A DNA stretch of 64,000 nucleotides, taken from NCBI GenBank assembly GCA_963662515.1, contig OY759675.1:620001-684000 (forward strand). Reading direction: 5' to 3'. The notes beneath the pieces were generated by a model. The model did not search any database, was not told the origin of the DNA, and saw only the letters and a program-made list of their open reading frames with translations. A program made the translations under genes and the position numbers. Shown in pieces: positions 49,283 through 58,744 of this stretch. The first letter of the stretch is position 1. Each line of letters starts with the position of its first letter. This DNA comes from JAFGDI01 sp963662515 (lineage in GTDB: Bacteria > Planctomycetota > Phycisphaerae > Sedimentisphaerales > SM23-30).

Positions 49283-50938
49283 ATGTCAACAGTAAGTCAG
49301 ACAATGCAAAATACAACTGGCCGGTCAGCAGCCGTGAGTCAAACCAGCACTAAGAATAGCTGGGACAAAGCCGGAGCTTCTGAATCATTTTTTGAGGTCT
49401 TTAGCAGTAAGGTAAGCGGCGAGTCTTCTGCTCATAATAAAAAATATGATGTAGATAATTCTCGTAATGACCGACAAGTACAGGCTGAAAAAACGGCCGC
49501 TGAAGGCAGGGCACAGGCAGTTGAAAATAAGGACAGGCCCGGCAAGGAAACTGATGAACCTGTGGTCAATGAGTCACAGGATCAGCAGAAAAAAGAAGCT
49601 CAGCCAGTTGATAATAAAAAGCCTGATGAGTCATCTGAAGTATCTGTTGAGCAGGATACTAACGATCAGGAGCTTGTCGAATTGCCAGATGATCTGGCTC
49701 AGCAGCTATTGCTCTTGCAGATGCAGGCACAGCTCAATACGCAGATACAGCAACAGGATACAGGTACCGATACTGAAGCTGATGGTCATGATGGCCAGAT
49801 GTTAGCTGCTGTCGGTGAAGGCAATATGAATATCTCAGAAAAAAATACAAATGCCAATAGTGATGCTAAAGCTCTGCTGGATGCTGGAGATGTTGGTAAG
49901 TCTTTACAGACTGATCTGAAATCGGAACAAGTTGCCAAATCATCTGATCAGCCTCACTCTCAGGCCAAAGAGACTCCTGCTGAGCAGATTGATATTTCTG
50001 GTAATATTGAAAAACTTGAATCTGAGGATACTGACAAGCAGCTTCAGGAGCTCGATCTGGATGATATTCAGAAAGATACTAAAAAAACTGATATTGTTAC
50101 TCAGGATGAAGTAGTTGCCGAAGAAGCAGTATTTAATGCCGACGAAAAAGTGCTTAAGGAAGATAAGAAAGAGCAGGCGAATGCTAAATACGATGATAGC
50201 CGTTTGGCTGACCTGAAATATAAGATGGAACATACAGGTAGCTTTCAGCAAAATGCTGATATGACCGGGCATAAAGAGAAAGATCAGGGCGGTAAACAGT
50301 TGAAATTTAATTTCGGTGATGAGAATGTTTCCATTTCTGGTGTTTCAAACGCTCAAGCCGGCAGTGATAGCGTAAAGCAGGCTTTGGCTCTGGATAAGTC
50401 TGCCCCATCGTCTGAGTTGAATGCCAGTGCTACAGTCGAAACCGTAGTAAAGTCTGTCAAGACCATGGTGCAAGATGGAAATTCTACAATGGTGGTCAGG
50501 CTTGACCCGCCATCGTTAGGACAACTGAATATAAAAATATCATCCGGTTCTGAGGGTATGACCATTGAAATTCAGGCTTCTAATGCTAAAACGCAGGAGA
50601 TGCTTCAGCAAAATAGCAGTCAGTTACGCACAGCTCTGGAAAAATCTGGTGTAAGTGTTAATAATGTTGATATTCAGTTTAAGCCTGAAACCAGGAATAA
50701 CTCTAATGCCGGCTCTGACCCACAGAATAATCAGCAGGATTTGGCAGGGCAACATAAAAATCCTGAACAACGCAATAATAATGACCAGGATAATTCTCGT
50801 CAGAGTTTCTCTGAGAGCTGGTCAACGGAGTCTTTTGAAGAAAAACAATTTGCATCTGCCGACAGCTTTGTAACAGCAGGAGCAGGTAGTAATAGCTGGC
50901 AGGAATTATCATTCGATGCAGTCGATGTGAGAATATAA
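49283..50938 (+). CDS. fliK: Flagellar hook-length control protein FliK
   Basis: The 551-residue protein has a long, low-complexity, Glu/Gln/Asp/Lys-rich N-terminal portion (~1-390), the flexible ruler. The compact C-terminal Flg_hook domain (~395-475) has MVVRLDPPSLGQLNIKISSG and LRTALEKSGVSVNNVDIQF. A disordered Asn/Gln-rich tail follows. FliK measures hook length and switches the export gate to filament substrates. It is next to flgD and flgE, its usual neighbours. Confidence 0.92.
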   Translation: MSTVSQTMQNTTGRSAAVSQTSTKNSWDKAGASESFFEVFSSKVSGESSAHNKKYDVDNSRNDRQVQAEKTAAEGRAQAVENKDRPGKETDEPVVNESQDQQKKEAQPVDNKKPDESSEVSVEQDTNDQELVELPDDLAQQLLLLQMQAQLNTQIQQQDTGTDTEADGHDGQMLAAVGEGNMNISEKNTNANSDAKALLDAGDVGKSLQTDLKSEQVAKSSDQPHSQAKETPAEQIDISGNIEKLESEDTDKQLQELDLDDIQKDTKKTDIVTQDEVVAEEAVFNADEKVLKEDKKEQANAKYDDSRLADLKYKMEHTGSFQQNADMTGHKEKDQGGKQLKFNFGDENVSISGVSNAQAGSDSVKQALALDKSAPSSELNASATVETVVKSVKTMVQDGNSTMVVRLDPPSLGQLNIKISSGSEGMTIEIQASNAKTQEMLQQNSSQLRTALEKSGVSVNNVDIQFKPETRNNSNAGSDPQNNQQDLAGQHKNPEQRNNNDQDNSRQSFSESWSTESFEEKQFASADSFVTAGAGSNSWQELSFDAVDVRI

Positions 50939-50964
50939 TGATAACTGGCGAAAGGTATTAAACT

Positions 50965-51762
50965 ATGGCAGAAGTAACAAGCACAAAAGGAACTACCACA
51001 AGTGGTACTACTACGGTAAATAGCAAGGAAGATCAGTCTATATCTTCAACTGAATTTATGGAGATTATGATCACTGAACTCACCAATCAGGATCCGTTCG
51101 AGCCCATGGATAATGCCGATCTTGTTAATCAGATGGCGATCATTCAGCAGATGAGTTCTAACCAGAATATGAATAAGTCGTTTGAAGCTCTTATGGGTAA
51201 TTTTGATACCCTGATCGGACGAAACTCTCTTAATACTGCTTCTGGTATGATTGGCAATATGGTCTCAGGGGCTACTACTGATGGCAATTGGACTACCGGA
51301 CGAGTTGTAGCTGTGAGTCAGCAAAAAGATAACATCTATCTGGAACTTGACACTGGCCAGAGTATTAACTGGCAGGATGTGGAGCGGCTGGGTGGTAATA
51401 GCTCGCAGGATATTATTGGTTCTATTGCCGTTGGTGCTGATTCTACTGGCCAGAATGTTGTTGGTAGGGTTACTGGTGTCAGTCTTGATGATGAAAAAGT
51501 AACTTTGCAGATACAAAAGTTCAATGATGGCCAATATGCCGATGTCCTCCTGGCTAATGCCAGTCTGATCGATTCTGAAACAGCCGATTTGCTGATTGGC
51601 AGAACAGTTAAAGGTCCTGATATGACTTCAGGTGAAAATATAACTGGTTATGTTGAAACAGTTACCTGGACTGGTGATGATAAGGTGAAGCTCTCTGTCG
51701 TTGATGCTAAGGGAGCAAGTGTGGGCAGTTTATATATGGATACTTTATCTTTTATATCTTGA
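50965..51762 (+). CDS. flgD: Hook cap protein FlgD
   Basis: The 265-residue protein has the FlgD signature near residue 30-70: STEFMEIMITELTNQDPFEP, MDNADLVNQMAIIQQMSSNQ. The rest is beta-rich, with repeated 'IGRxVxGxDxT-G' type units. FlgD caps the growing hook and leaves when it is complete. It lies directly before flgE. Confidence 0.93.
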   Translation: MAEVTSTKGTTTSGTTTVNSKEDQSISSTEFMEIMITELTNQDPFEPMDNADLVNQMAIIQQMSSNQNMNKSFEALMGNFDTLIGRNSLNTASGMIGNMVSGATTDGNWTTGRVVAVSQQKDNIYLELDTGQSINWQDVERLGGNSSQDIIGSIAVGADSTGQNVVGRVTGVSLDDEKVTLQIQKFNDGQYADVLLANASLIDSETADLLIGRTVKGPDMTSGENITGYVETVTWTGDDKVKLSVVDAKGASVGSLYMDTLSFIS

Positions 51763-51780
51763 ATGTGTGAGAAAAATGAT

Positions 51781-51813
51781 GCCGCTTCGCGGTGCTATAA
51801 TTGGAAATTATAG
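51781..51813 (+). repeat. Two hairpins between flgD and flgE
   Basis: GCCGC-TTC-GCGGT (51781-51793) is followed at once by the perfect hairpin CTATAATT-GGA-AATTATAG (51795-51813) and TTGTTTT. It may be a processing or partial-termination site that sets flgE mRNA level. The flgE ATG is 29 bases downstream. Confidence 0.5.
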
Positions 51814-51841
51814 TTGTTTTGAATAAAAACTGGAGAATAAA

Positions 51842-53647
51842 ATGGGTTTAACTTCGTCACTATTTGTCGGCTTGTCCGGCATGCAGACCAATCAGAGCAG
51901 GATGGATGTTATAGGTAATAACATTTCTAATGTTAATACTTATGCTTTCAAGTCTCAGAGAGTAAATTTCCAGACTCAGTTTTATAATACTCTGAGCTTC
52001 GGCTCTGCTGCAAATGGAAATTATGGTGGAACAAATCCCATGGAAGTTGGTACTGGCGTTACAGTTGGTGCTATAACAAAAAACTTCTCGGCTGGCGCCC
52101 CTGAAACCACCGGCATTAAAACCGACCTGGCTATCCAGGGTGATGGTATGTTCATTATTGAAGATGTTGAGGGTGCTCATCATTATACCAGAGATGGCAG
52201 TTTCCAGTTTAACTCTGAAAATTATCTGATGAGTTCTGATGGCTACTATCTGCAAGGTTATGGTATTGATAGTAACTTTAATATCGTACAGGGCAATATG
52301 TCGCGTCTGCGTATTCCTTTGGGTGAGATCACTACCGCCCAGAGTACCAGCAAGGTTACCTTTAGTGGAGATCTGAACTCTAAAGGCTCACCTGCTTTAC
52401 TGGAAGACACTGCCGCAGCTTCCGGTTTTGTTCCTAATGGCGACATTAGTATGATACTAAATTCGCAGGAATTATTTCAGGATCCAGCCGGACCTATTTC
52501 TGATGCAACTTTGCTCACTCAGCTGAGAAACGCTTCTGACAGCACTGCCCTGGTTGAAGAGGGTAATGTTATTCGTCTTGATAATGCTGTTAAAGGCGGT
52601 GTAACTCTGCCAACCAGGAGTATGATTGTTGAGGCTACTACCACAGTTGGTGATTATATAACCTGGCTGGAAGGTGCTTTAGGTATCAATACAGACCCGG
52701 TAGTATCTGATTTTGATGATGATGGCCTGGCTGATCTTCCAGCTGAAGACCTTCCTGGTATCAGGATCAATGCAGCTGGAACTGGTATCGATATTATCTG
52801 TAATATGGGTAATAAAAATATCATTGATATGAAAAGCTCAGCAGCAATTACCCTTGAGCAGGGAACTGCCGCCAATGCTGTCTCCCAGACTAATCCGTTT
52901 TCCTTTACTGATGATGACTCGGTTGATCGTACCAGTGTTGAAAGTATTGAAAGTATAAGAACTTCTTTCAGAGTTTATGATTCGTTGGGTAGCCCACTGG
53001 ATGTTGACCTTACTATGGTTATGCTCAGTAAAAATAATTCAGGCGTTACCTGGCGTTATTTTGCCGAAAGCTCAGACGATACTGATATTTCTCGAGTAGT
53101 TGGCAGCGGTTTGCTTTCATTTGACCCTAATGGTCAGTTCCTCTCGGCTAATGATGGCTCTATTACTATCGATAGAAATAATACTGGTGCGGCTACTCCC
53201 CAGACTATTCAGCTTGGCTTTAGTGATATGGATGGTTATGCAATAACCAGCAGTGCGATATCACTCTTAAGTCAGGATGGGTTCCAATCTGGTACCCTGC
53301 AGGATTATTCTATAGGTACTAATGGTGTTATTACAGGATCATTTACCAATGGTCTGACCAGAAATTTAGGTCAGGTAGTAATGGCTACTTTCCGTAACTA
53401 TGAAGGTCTGCTTGCTGAAAGTGATAATATGTATTCTCTCGGACCAAATTCCGGTAATCCCATTGTTAAACTGCCAGGAGAGCTTGGTGCCGGTACTGTT
53501 ACCTCAACCGCCCTGGAATTAAGTAATGTTGATCTTAGTAAAGAATTTATTAACCTTATTGTCAGTAGTACAGGCTTTTCAGCGTCATCTAAGGTTATTC
53601 AGACCAGTAATGACCTTTTGACCCAGCTTATTAATCTGACTCGGTAA
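51842..53647 (+). CDS. flgE: Flagellar hook protein FlgE
   Basis: The 601-residue protein has the hook/rod N-terminus (SLFVGLSGMQTNQSRMDVIG, NNISNVNTYAFKSQRVNFQT) and the FlgE motif KTDLAIQGDGMFIIEDVEG. In the middle are SFRVYDSLGSPLDVDLTMVM and FDPNGQFLSANDGSI. The C-terminus is ELSNVDLSKEFINLIVSSTG. It is longer than the ~400-residue enterobacterial protein, with added outer domains. It forms the universal joint. Confidence 0.95.
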   Translation: MGLTSSLFVGLSGMQTNQSRMDVIGNNISNVNTYAFKSQRVNFQTQFYNTLSFGSAANGNYGGTNPMEVGTGVTVGAITKNFSAGAPETTGIKTDLAIQGDGMFIIEDVEGAHHYTRDGSFQFNSENYLMSSDGYYLQGYGIDSNFNIVQGNMSRLRIPLGEITTAQSTSKVTFSGDLNSKGSPALLEDTAAASGFVPNGDISMILNSQELFQDPAGPISDATLLTQLRNASDSTALVEEGNVIRLDNAVKGGVTLPTRSMIVEATTTVGDYITWLEGALGINTDPVVSDFDDDGLADLPAEDLPGIRINAAGTGIDIICNMGNKNIIDMKSSAAITLEQGTAANAVSQTNPFSFTDDDSVDRTSVESIESIRTSFRVYDSLGSPLDVDLTMVMLSKNNSGVTWRYFAESSDDTDISRVVGSGLLSFDPNGQFLSANDGSITIDRNNTGAATPQTIQLGFSDMDGYAITSSAISLLSQDGFQSGTLQDYSIGTNGVITGSFTNGLTRNLGQVVMATFRNYEGLLAESDNMYSLGPNSGNPIVKLPGELGAGTVTSTALELSNVDLSKEFINLIVSSTGFSASSKVIQTSNDLLTQLINLTR

Positions 53648-53682
53648 GGTTTTATCGATATTTTATTATTTTGCTTACCCCG

Positions 53683-53730
53683 GGCCTCGTGACAGGGGTG
53701 TTTATTCTGCTGTCGCGAGGCCACTTTTTT
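53683..53730 (+). terminator. Strong terminator-like hairpin inside operon 2, after flgE
   Basis: GGCCTCGTGACAG (53683-53695) pairs with CTGTCGCGAGGCC (53710-53722) over 13 positions with a single G-T wobble, and AC-TTTTTT follows. It stands 36 bases after the flgE stop and 56 bases before flbD. A second small hairpin, ACAACAG/CTGTTGT (53742-53764), comes next. Either operon 2 ends here for most transcripts, or this reduces expression of the motor and export genes below hook level. Confidence 0.7.
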
Positions 53731-53785
53731 GAATTGGCCTGACAACAGGCATTTTGTCTGTTGTACATAGTATAAAGGTAATGGT

Positions 53786-53983
53786 ATGGTTTCCCTGACC
53801 AGGCTCAATGGCAAGCGATTTGTTGTTAATGTTGAGCTTATTAAATTTGTGGAGAGTACGCCTGATACAATGATAACGCTTCTCTCTGGAGATAGGGTCA
53901 TTGTTAAAGAAACGCTCGATGAAGTAGTGGAAAAGTCGCTGGTATATCACCGGCAGGTACGATCTCTGGCTATTATGCCGTAA
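53786..53983 (+). CDS. flbD: FlbD family small flagellar protein
   Basis: The 65-residue protein reads VSLTRLNGKRFVVNVELIKF, then TPDTMITLLSGDRVIVKETL, the pattern of the short FlbD/DUF60-type proteins found between flgE and motA in many bacteria. It is unrelated to the Caulobacter sigma-54 activator of the same name. Function is unknown; it may be a small beta-barrel linked to the motor or hook operon. Confidence 0.85.
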   Translation: MVSLTRLNGKRFVVNVELIKFVESTPDTMITLLSGDRVIVKETLDEVVEKSLVYHRQVRSLAIMP

Positions 53984-54030
53984 TAGCCGGGGAGTTTATT
54001 GTTATTTATGATTCGGCAGGATAGATATTT

Positions 54031-54804
54031 ATGGATTTAGCAACAGTTATAGGAATGCTTCTTGCCTGGGGTCTGGTTTTATATTCGATCTTTTCCAGTG
54101 CCGGCCCTAATGTTCCTGTTTTTATTAATATACCATCTGTAATGGTGGTTGTCGGTGGTGCTTTTGGTGCTGTTATGGTATCTATGCCCCTTACACGATT
54201 CCTAAAGATGGGTAAAACAACCACTTTTGCAATTTTCAATAAGGAACGGTCCAGCAGGAAACTGATCGAAAATCTTGTTAGTTATGCTGAAATCGCCCGT
54301 CGTGATGGTATTCTCTCTTTGGAAAATGCTGTCAGAGACGCTGATGATCCGTTCATAGTTAAAGGCATACAGATGGCTGTCGATGGTACTGACCCGGAAC
54401 TTATCGAGTCGATACTGGAAGCTGAGCTCGAAGGGCTTATCGAAAGGCATGAACAGGGCAAGTCTGCGTTTGATCTCTTTGCCAAGTATGCCCCGGCTTT
54501 TGGTATGATCGGTACTCTGATCGGTCTGGTGGTGATGCTTATGAACATGTCTGACCCCTCGGCCCTTGGCCCGGCGATGGCGGTAGCTCTTATTACCACA
54601 CTTTACGGTTCGATGATCGCAAATATGTTTGGTATGCCCATTGCCGATAAGCTGGCCTGTCGGACTAATGAAGAAGTGGCCTATAAAAACATCATTATTA
54701 AAGGTGTTATGAGCATTCAGTCTGGTGATAACCCCAGAATTGTGGAACAGAAGCTAATGACATATTTGCCTCCTTCTGAAAGAAAAGTGGAAGAAAAGAA
54801 ATAA
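54031..54804 (+). CDS. motA: Flagellar motor stator protein MotA
   Basis: The 257-residue protein has four hydrophobic segments (near 5-25, 32-52, ~150-170, ~180-205). The MotA motif is SVMVVVGGAFGAVMVSMPLT, and the ion-channel end is AFGMIGTLIGLVVMLMNMSD followed by GPAMAVALITTLYGSMIANM. Between segments 2 and 3 the cytoplasmic loop carries the charged residues that contact FliG. It conducts ions with MotB, encoded 72 bases downstream. Confidence 0.95.
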   Translation: MDLATVIGMLLAWGLVLYSIFSSAGPNVPVFINIPSVMVVVGGAFGAVMVSMPLTRFLKMGKTTTFAIFNKERSSRKLIENLVSYAEIARRDGILSLENAVRDADDPFIVKGIQMAVDGTDPELIESILEAELEGLIERHEQGKSAFDLFAKYAPAFGMIGTLIGLVVMLMNMSDPSALGPAMAVALITTLYGSMIANMFGMPIADKLACRTNEEVAYKNIIIKGVMSIQSGDNPRIVEQKLMTYLPPSERKVEEKK

Positions 54805-54876
54805 CTGAAATTTGTTTTTTCGAGGATGGTTCAATCTTGAACAGCCACGATATCCTGAACTCTTTATAATAATACA

Positions 54877-55623
54877 ATGGCTAAACCTAAAGAAAAAAAA
54901 TCAGAGGGCATACCAGATTACATGCTCACCTATGGTGACATGATGACACTGCTATTTTGCTTCTTCGTTATTTTGGTATCTATGTCTGAGATCAAAAAGG
55001 ATATTGTCTATCAGGATGTAATGAGGTCGATCAAGCAGGCTTTTGGTTATCAGGGGGGTATTGGTACTGTTCCGGGACATATAAATCCAAAAAACACTAC
55101 CGTGACCCAAATGACTCAGCTGATTTTGAGGAAATTTCAGTTACAGATCGGCAAAAGTGTTGATGAGGGCATTGAAGGGCAGAATCCCAGCGTTACTAAT
55201 ATTCGAGAGGGTTATGCCTATGCTATTGGTGGTGTGGTAATGTTTGAATCTGGTAAGGCCAGATTGCTTTCTTCTGCCGAGCCGGAACTGGTTAAGTTCT
55301 GTGATATTATAAGAGGGCTTACGACCAAGATACGCATACAGGGACATGCCAACCGAAAGAGTCCTGATCAATATGCCCCTTTTAAGGATCTCGACGACCT
55401 GGCTTATGCCAGGGCAAAGGCTGTTAAGGAATTCATGGTTGAAAAGGGTATAGCTGAGAATCGCATAACTATAGAAAGCTGCGGATATTATGAGCCGCTG
55501 GAAGCTCAGCCCTATGATGAGAAAGCAAAAGCAAAAAATAGGCGAGTTTCTATAATTGTTACAGAGAATATTGTCGATGATTATAAGGGCCAGGAATTTA
55601 AAGGCGAAACCAATGGCCTGTAG
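54877..55623 (+). CDS. motB: Flagellar motor stator protein MotB
   Basis: The 248-residue protein has a single membrane segment with the ion-carrying D21 in MLTYGDMMTLLFCFFVILVS. The peptidoglycan-binding OmpA-like domain spans ~115-235 (FESGKARLLSSAEPELVKFC, IRIQGHANRKS, YARAKAVKEFMVEKG, NRRVSIIV). It anchors the stator to the wall. The normal 'YAD' around the Asp is YGD here, a small change next to the channel residue. Confidence 0.95.
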   Translation: MAKPKEKKSEGIPDYMLTYGDMMTLLFCFFVILVSMSEIKKDIVYQDVMRSIKQAFGYQGGIGTVPGHINPKNTTVTQMTQLILRKFQLQIGKSVDEGIEGQNPSVTNIREGYAYAIGGVVMFESGKARLLSSAEPELVKFCDIIRGLTTKIRIQGHANRKSPDQYAPFKDLDDLAYARAKAVKEFMVEKGIAENRITIESCGYYEPLEAQPYDEKAKAKNRRVSIIVTENIVDDYKGQEFKGETNGL

Positions 55624-55683
55624 TTTGGCAATATTAACTTAACTGCTTATTAGTAAGTCAGTTATATACAGGAATGTATTCTT

Positions 55684-56217
55684 ATGGCAAAAGAAGCTAA
55701 AAAAGAACCGGAAAAAGCAGCAGATGACTTGCAAAAGACTAAAAAGAAACTGCCGATTAAAGTTATCATAATTGTTGTAGCTGTACTATTAATGGAAGTT
55801 GGTACGATATTATTCATGAAGTCGATGAATAAGCCCGAGGTTGTTGAAGGCGATACTGCGGCAATAGATCAAACCGCAGTGGTGCCGTCAATTGCTGAAA
55901 GTGAGATAGTTATCGTCGAAGATATGAGTGTAGATAACTGGACGACCGGCAAGATAAAGTATGTGGTGAATTTTAGTGCTGCAATTAAGGTAGAAGATGG
56001 AGTTAAAGATGCCGTTATTGCCAAGATAGCTCAGCATAAAAACGAGATAATGCAGATTTTTGGTCGGGTTATCGGCAGTGCTGAGCCGGCGGCATTGAAA
56101 GATGCCAAACGAGAACAGATTTCCAGGCAGATGTTAGCGGAGCTTGAGAGAATAATAGGTGAAGGTTTTATTAAGAGTCTGATAATACCTACCTGGAGCG
56201 CGATGCCGATAGACTGA
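55684..56217 (+). CDS. fliL: Flagellar basal body-associated protein FliL
   Basis: The 177-residue protein has a Lys-rich cytoplasmic N-terminus, one membrane segment (~25-48, KVIIIVVAVLLMEVGTILFM) and a periplasmic domain whose end (DAKREQISRQMLAELERIIG) matches FliL. FliL surrounds the stator and tunes torque. It follows motB, as is common; fliM, which often comes next, is not present. Confidence 0.82.
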   Translation: MAKEAKKEPEKAADDLQKTKKKLPIKVIIIVVAVLLMEVGTILFMKSMNKPEVVEGDTAAIDQTAVVPSIAESEIVIVEDMSVDNWTTGKIKYVVNFSAAIKVEDGVKDAVIAKIAQHKNEIMQIFGRVIGSAEPAALKDAKREQISRQMLAELERIIGEGFIKSLIIPTWSAMPID

Positions 56218-56331
56218 TCGTCCAATAATATAAACGATATCAGATAGTTAGAGCGGTTTTTTATTGCATAATAACTAATCTGGTATAGAATAAGGCTTCA
56301 GACAGACTGAAATAGTGGTTAAAACTAAAAT

Positions 56332-56793
56332 ATGGCTCAAGAAACAGACAAAACAGACAGCACCGACCAGGATTCAGCAACTGATATGATCAGTGATGCC
56401 GATGCCGAAGCACTGGCCTTACAGGCAATGGCTGAGGCTGGGTTGGCTGATCGCCCGGAAGTGCCCGAGCTGCCAGATTTTTCTGGTATGCTTTCTGCTG
56501 CGGCCCAGGGCAGTATTGACATACTGAGCGATGTTGAGCTTGATGTGAAAGTTGAGCTTGGCCGGGCCGAGATGGAAGTTCAGCAGGTTTTGTCTCTGGC
56601 TGCCGGTTCGGTGGTTGAGCTGAATAAGCTTGCTGGCGACCCGGTTGATATTCTCGTCAATGAGCAGTTAGTGGCTCGTGGCGAAGTGCTGGTCATAAAT
56701 GATAATTTCTGTGTTCGGATAAACGAGATAGTAAGAGGTGTAACCGAATTGCAGCCTTTTATGGACGATTCTAAAGAAAAACCAGCGGAATGA
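56332..56793 (+). CDS. fliN: Flagellar motor switch protein FliN
   Basis: The 153-residue protein has a variable acidic N-terminus (~1-60) and the SpoA/FliN domain: LDVKVELGRAEMEVQQVLSL, AAGSVVELNKLAGDPVDILV, NEQLVARGEVLVINDNFCVR. FliN forms the lower C ring and helps dock FliH. A partner FliM is expected but is not encoded in the window. The leader of 114 bases before it is longer than most gaps in this operon. Confidence 0.92.
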   Translation: MAQETDKTDSTDQDSATDMISDADAEALALQAMAEAGLADRPEVPELPDFSGMLSAAAQGSIDILSDVELDVKVELGRAEMEVQQVLSLAAGSVVELNKLAGDPVDILVNEQLVARGEVLVINDNFCVRINEIVRGVTELQPFMDDSKEKPAE

Positions 56794-56880
56794 TCGGTTT
56801 TTATACTACTTTCACCTGGATCTGGGACAATCTGGAAGGTTGTCTGGTATAAGAGCAATATTAATTGGCGGAGCCATTAA

Positions 56881-57786
56881 ATGAGATGTGACAGATTTTC
56901 AGGTTTATATTTTAGCATAGTTCTTTGCTTTTCTTTATGGTTATTCCCTTCTTATCTATGGGCACAGTTGTCAGCTCAGACGCCCGTTCTACAGACTGCT
57001 ACTGCTCCGGTGCTTTCAGAGCAGGAGCAAAGAGAAATACTTGGTTTTGCTAATGATACATCATCTAAAAGGGCGACCGATTTCTCTGAGGTGGTTTCAG
57101 TTGTTGAGCATCAGTCTCAGGTTGAGCCAATTACAGTTACTTCTGGTAATTACCAGCCGCCTGTAGGGACGCAAAAATTGCAAGAGGCCGCCGAGGCAGA
57201 AAACGCTGTAATTGGCAGGCCCGGCAAAAGCAGCCCAACTGATATGTCTGAATCGGTTCAGCAGACACCAAAAAAAGATGTAAATGTCAAGCCGGGTATA
57301 TGGCGATCGCTTTTTTCGCTTATTGCCGTTTTGGCGGTTATTGTTGCTCTTACCTGGCTTATGCGAAAGTTATTCCCCGGACGGGTCAGTCTGACGCTGG
57401 GGCGTACTGTTCAGGTGGTTGGTCTTACCCCGATAGGTGCTCGACAGAATCTTACCCTGGTCCGTTTTGGCAGTGATCTGCTCTTACTTGGTGTTTCTGG
57501 TGAGAATATCCAATTGCTTGACAAAGTTACTGATCCAGACAAGGTCGCGGTTCTTATGGGGGCGATTGAATCTGAGCGGTTGAGTTCGATCTCCCGGTCT
57601 TTTGCCGGAGTGTTGGGTAAGGCCCGCCAGGAGTATCAATTAGGTGACGACCTGGAAGATGAGGGAGTGATCGAAGAGTTCCAGGAAGATGGAGCGGTGG
57701 TCACAGCGGAGGCCGACCGGGAATTAGGTGGTTTACTGGCCAGGGTTAAAAGTCTCAGTAAGATAAAAAATAAGCGTGAAAAATAA
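56881..57786 (+). CDS. fliO: Flagellar biosynthesis protein FliO
   Basis: The 301-residue protein has a signal-like N-terminus (residues ~1-28), a low-complexity region, then a membrane segment (~143-163, SLFSLIAVLAVIVALTWLMR). After it comes the FliO domain, with LGRTVQVVGLTPIGARQNLT and VRFGSDLLLLGVSGENIQLL. FliO helps assemble the FliP ring of the export gate. It is larger than usual because of the N-terminal extension and an acidic C-terminal tail. It precedes fliP. Confidence 0.87.
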   Translation: MRCDRFSGLYFSIVLCFSLWLFPSYLWAQLSAQTPVLQTATAPVLSEQEQREILGFANDTSSKRATDFSEVVSVVEHQSQVEPITVTSGNYQPPVGTQKLQEAAEAENAVIGRPGKSSPTDMSESVQQTPKKDVNVKPGIWRSLFSLIAVLAVIVALTWLMRKLFPGRVSLTLGRTVQVVGLTPIGARQNLTLVRFGSDLLLLGVSGENIQLLDKVTDPDKVAVLMGAIESERLSSISRSFAGVLGKARQEYQLGDDLEDEGVIEEFQEDGAVVTAEADRELGGLLARVKSLSKIKNKREK

Positions 57787-58684
57787 TATGGCAGTTAAGC
57801 TTAAAAGTATATTTCTTATAATCATACTATTGTTTGCACTGGCAATACCCCAGCGGGCGAGTGGTCAGAATTCGGCAATGCAGTCAGAATCAGCTACAGT
57901 GAGCCCTGATAGTACTAGTAGTGGTTCGGCGACTGTTACCACGGTTGATCCGGTGCGGATATATGAAGATGCGTTGAAGCCTGAGCGGCTTTCTACCTCT
58001 CTTGAGATCATGATCCTTATGACGGTTCTGGCTTTAGTACCGTCGATTTTGGTTATGATGACAAGTTTTACCAGGATAATAATCGTTCTGGGTTTATTGC
58101 GTCAGGCCATGGGAACGCAGCAATTGCCGCCTAGTCAGGTAATTACAGCTTTGGCTTTATTTATGACATTTTTTATTATGGCACCTACCTGGAATAATAT
58201 AAATGCAGATGCTATAACTCCTTATGTTAATCCGGCAGAAGGTCAGGCTGCTATTTCTCAGCAGGAGATGTGGTCGAGAACTATTGCACATATGCGAACA
58301 TTTATGATCAAGCAGATCGAGTCAACAGGTAATACCGATGATGTATATATGTTTGTTTCATTTGATGAAACAGCGCCGGAGCTGGGCCAGAAACTGCAGG
58401 ATGGCACATTACAATGGATAGATGTTTCAACTGCTGCCCTGATCCCTGCATTTATGACCAGTGAGTTGAAACAGGCCTTTTTAATGGGTTTTTACATTTA
58501 TCTGCCTTTCCTGGTTATAGATATGGTTATTTCGTCAATACTAATGTCGATGGGTATGATGATGTTACCGCCGGTGATGATCTCTATGCCGTTTAAGCTG
58601 TTGCTTTTTGTTATGGTTGATGGCTGGCAGATGATAGTTGGTAATCTTATTCACAGTTTCACCAGTAATCCGCCGGTGATTTGA
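57776..58684 (+). CDS. fliP: Flagellar export gate protein FliP
   Basis: The protein is 302 residues if it starts at GTG 57776, inside the end of fliO; ATG 57788, two bases after the fliO stop, is also possible. A signal peptide precedes the core: LSTSLEIMILMTVLALVPSI, LVMMTSFTRIIIVLGLLRQA, MGTQQLPPSQVITALALFMT, TSELKQAFLMGFYIYLPFLV and IDMVISSILMSMGMMMLPPV. All FliP motifs are present. It forms the gate with FliQ (next) and FliR (not in the window). Confidence 0.95.
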   Translation: MKNNMAVKLKSIFLIIILLFALAIPQRASGQNSAMQSESATVSPDSTSSGSATVTTVDPVRIYEDALKPERLSTSLEIMILMTVLALVPSILVMMTSFTRIIIVLGLLRQAMGTQQLPPSQVITALALFMTFFIMAPTWNNINADAITPYVNPAEGQAAISQQEMWSRTIAHMRTFMIKQIESTGNTDDVYMFVSFDETAPELGQKLQDGTLQWIDVSTAALIPAFMTSELKQAFLMGFYIYLPFLVIDMVISSILMSMGMMMLPPVMISMPFKLLLFVMVDGWQMIVGNLIHSFTSNPPVI

Positions 58685-58744
58685 AAATGATAAACGGGAA
58701 TATAAAGCGACCAATGCATTTAAGTCGTTCAGGAATAAGCTATT

